Assembly: GCF_900103485.1 (NCBI RefSeq)
Contig: NZ_FNHW01000007.1
Coordinates: 1-60,909, forward strand
DNA length: 60,909 bases
Source: Fictibacillus solisalsi
GTDB taxonomy: Bacteria; Bacillota; Bacilli; Bacillales; Fictibacillaceae
Direction of reading: 5' to 3'
The position numbers were made by a program, and so were the translations under genes. Of this stretch, positions 59,902 through 60,909 are shown piece after piece. Position 1 is the stretch's first letter. The number at the start of each line of letters is the position of its first letter. The notes under the pieces are model-generated. The model was not told the origin of the DNA and did not search any database. It worked only from the letters and a program-made list of their open reading frames with translations.

Positions 59902-60004
59902 AGTAATTTTTTTAAAAGAAAAATACCAAGTATTTTATCACAAGAAAAATACCAAGTATTTTTTCGTGGTAAAAATACCAAGTGTTTTTCAAAAAACACC
60001 AAGT
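59898..60004 (+). repeat. Five ACCAAGT-centred repeats after tRNA-Glu
   Basis: ACCAAGT followed by a T-rich stretch occurs at 59898, 59925, 59951, 59977 and 59998 (spacing 27, 26, 26 and 21 nt). The inner copies share AAAATACCAAGT. The first copy is the CCA end of tRNA-Glu plus its flank. See findings. Confidence 0.8.
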
Positions 60005-60046
60005 TGTTTTTCGGAAGAAAAGCGGACAAGCTGTTTATATTAAAAT

Positions 60047-60122
60047 GGGCTCGTGGTGTAGCGGTTAACATGCCTGCCTGTCACGCAGGAGATCGCCGGT
60101 TCGATCCCGGTCGGGCCCGCCA
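60047..60122 (+). tRNA. tRNA-Asp(GTC)
   Basis: Acceptor GGGCTCG pairs with CGGGCCC; anticodon loop CTGTCAC; CCA encoded. Confidence 0.95.
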
Positions 60123-60168
60123 TTTTACTTAAAACCAACATTTAAATTAAGAAATGCATCATGATTAT

Positions 60169-60243
60169 TGGGCTATAGCCAAGTGGTAAGGCAACGGACT
60201 TTGACTCCGTCACTCGTAGGTTCGAATCCTGCTAGCCCAGCCA
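60169..60243 (+). tRNA. tRNA-Gln(TTG)
   Basis: Acceptor TGGGCTA pairs with TAGCCCA; anticodon loop CTTTGAC; CCA encoded. Confidence 0.97.
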
Positions 60244-60250
60244 TCTTCAT

Positions 60251-60326
60251 GAGCCATTAGCTCAGTCGGTAGAGCATCTGACTTTTAATCAGAGGGTCGA
60301 AGGTTCGAGTCCTTCATGGCTCACCA
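60251..60326 (+). tRNA. tRNA-Lys(TTT)
   Basis: Identical to the copy at 951; anticodon loop CTTTTAA. Confidence 0.97.
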
Positions 60327-60338
60327 TTTACACATCAT

Positions 60339-60423
60339 GCGGGTGTGGCGGAATTGGCAGACGCGCTAGACTTAGGATCTAGTGTCTTATGACGTGGGGG
60401 TTCGAGTCCCTTCACCCGCACCA
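60339..60423 (+). tRNA. tRNA-Leu(TAG)
   Basis: 85-nt class II tRNA; acceptor GCGGGTG pairs with CACCCGC; anticodon loop CTTAGGA; CCA encoded. Confidence 0.96.
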
Positions 60424-60461
60424 TTTTTTTCAAAAAATGAACTTATAACTTTAATTGCTTT

Positions 60462-60547
<86 letters not shown>

Positions 60548-60589
60548 ATAGCTTCTCGATATATAACATAAATACATCAAAGATAATAT

Positions 60590-60666
60590 GCGCCCTTAGC
60601 TCAGCTGGATAGAGTGTTTGACTACGAATCAAAAGGTCGGGAGTTCGAATCTCTCAGGGCGCGCCA
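60590..60666 (+). tRNA. tRNA-Arg(ACG)
   Basis: Acceptor GCGCCCT pairs with AGGGCGC; anticodon loop CTACGAA (A34 normally edited to inosine); CCA encoded. Confidence 0.97.
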
Positions 60667-60669
60667 TAA

Positions 60670-60746
60670 CGGGAAGTGGCTCAGCTTGGTAGAGCACCTG
60701 GTTTGGGACCAGGGGGTCGCAGGTTCAAATCCTGTCTTCCCGACCA
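60670..60746 (+). tRNA. tRNA-Pro(TGG)
   Basis: Acceptor CGGGAAG pairs with CTTCCCG; anticodon loop TTTGGGA; CCA encoded. Confidence 0.97.
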
Positions 60747-60756
60747 TCTTTTTAAT

Positions 60757-60830
60757 GCGGGTGTAGTTTAGTGGTAAAACAAGAGCCTTCCAAGCTCTGG
60801 TCGTGAGTTCGATTCTCATCACCCGCTCCA
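60757..60830 (+). tRNA. tRNA-Gly(TCC)
   Basis: Identical to the copy at 1080; anticodon loop CTTCCAA. Confidence 0.97.
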
Positions 60831-60840
60831 TTTTATTTTT

Positions 60841-60909
<69 letters not shown>

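Noticed and set aside
59898-60004. tRNA-Glu flank repeats as a CRISPR array or attachment site
   Set aside because: The unit is too short and A/T-rich, there are no cas or integrase genes, and the copies form one cluster next to an intact tRNA.

Overview
The window is chromosomal DNA of a low-to-mid GC, endospore-forming member of the Bacillaceae (Bacillus or a close relative such as Fictibacillus; the genus is inference). The evidence is Bacillus-type synteny (sigW-rsiW-cdaA-cdaR-glmM-glmS; acpS-ydcC-alr-ndoAI-ndoA-rsbRSTUVW-sigB-rsbX-tex-cmpA-sprT), sporulation genes (ydcC, cmpA, a Spo0E-type phosphatase, a YjcZ-like protein), Gram-positive ribosome binding sites and rRNA-linked tRNA arrays at both ends. 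I see no insertion sequence, prophage or CRISPR array.

Layout. 1-1.3 kb: end of an rRNA operon (23S 3' end, 5S) and nine tRNAs. 1.4-10 kb: arginase, the envelope-stress sigma factor SigW with its anti-sigma factor, c-di-AMP synthase with its regulator, and amino-sugar synthesis (glmM, then glmS behind a glmS ribozyme). 10-17.5 kb: a WYL regulator diverging from a VOC protein, then a complete mannitol PTS locus (mtlA, mtlR, mtlF, mtlD) whose MtlA has two tandem EIIB domains. 17.5-28.8 kb: transporters (FUSC, YdcZ, PutP, MarR-controlled MMPL), a glycine-rich YjcZ-like protein, small stress proteins and a TetR regulator. 29-33 kb: SigX/RsiX and a PadR-DUF1700-DUF4097 module. 33-39 kb: EamA exporter, UV endonuclease, an SDR/QueA-like/VOC cluster, signal peptidase, DNA glycosylase, L,D-transpeptidase. 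39-41.7 kb: an NprR/PlcR-type TPR regulator followed by a secreted propeptide carrying five DELP repeats, divergent from a gene of unknown function. 41.9-47 kb: CorA, a D,D-carboxypeptidase, and a four-gene operon that couples a stand-alone CarH-type B12 domain to a PAS-STAS protein. 47-59.5 kb: rhomboid protease, acpS, ydcC, alr, the ndoAI-ndoA toxin-antitoxin pair, the full sigB stressosome operon, tex, cmpA and sprT. 59.6 kb to the end: twelve tRNAs, the last cut by the window edge.

How the parts connect. Three alternative sigma factors lie here, each with its regulators and a recognisable self-directed promoter (SigW TGAAAC-N16-CGTA, SigX TGCAAC-N17-CGAC, SigB GTTTAG-N14-GGGTAA). SigB-like promoters also precede a YflT-type stress gene and, less clearly, the B12/STAS operon. 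The two most unusual systems are the multi-copy peptide signalling pair at 39.05-40.58 kb and the predicted B12 light- or cobalamin-sensing input to the STAS/stressosome pathway at 44.95-47.04 kb. All functional statements rest on reading motifs and synteny by eye; no database search was run.
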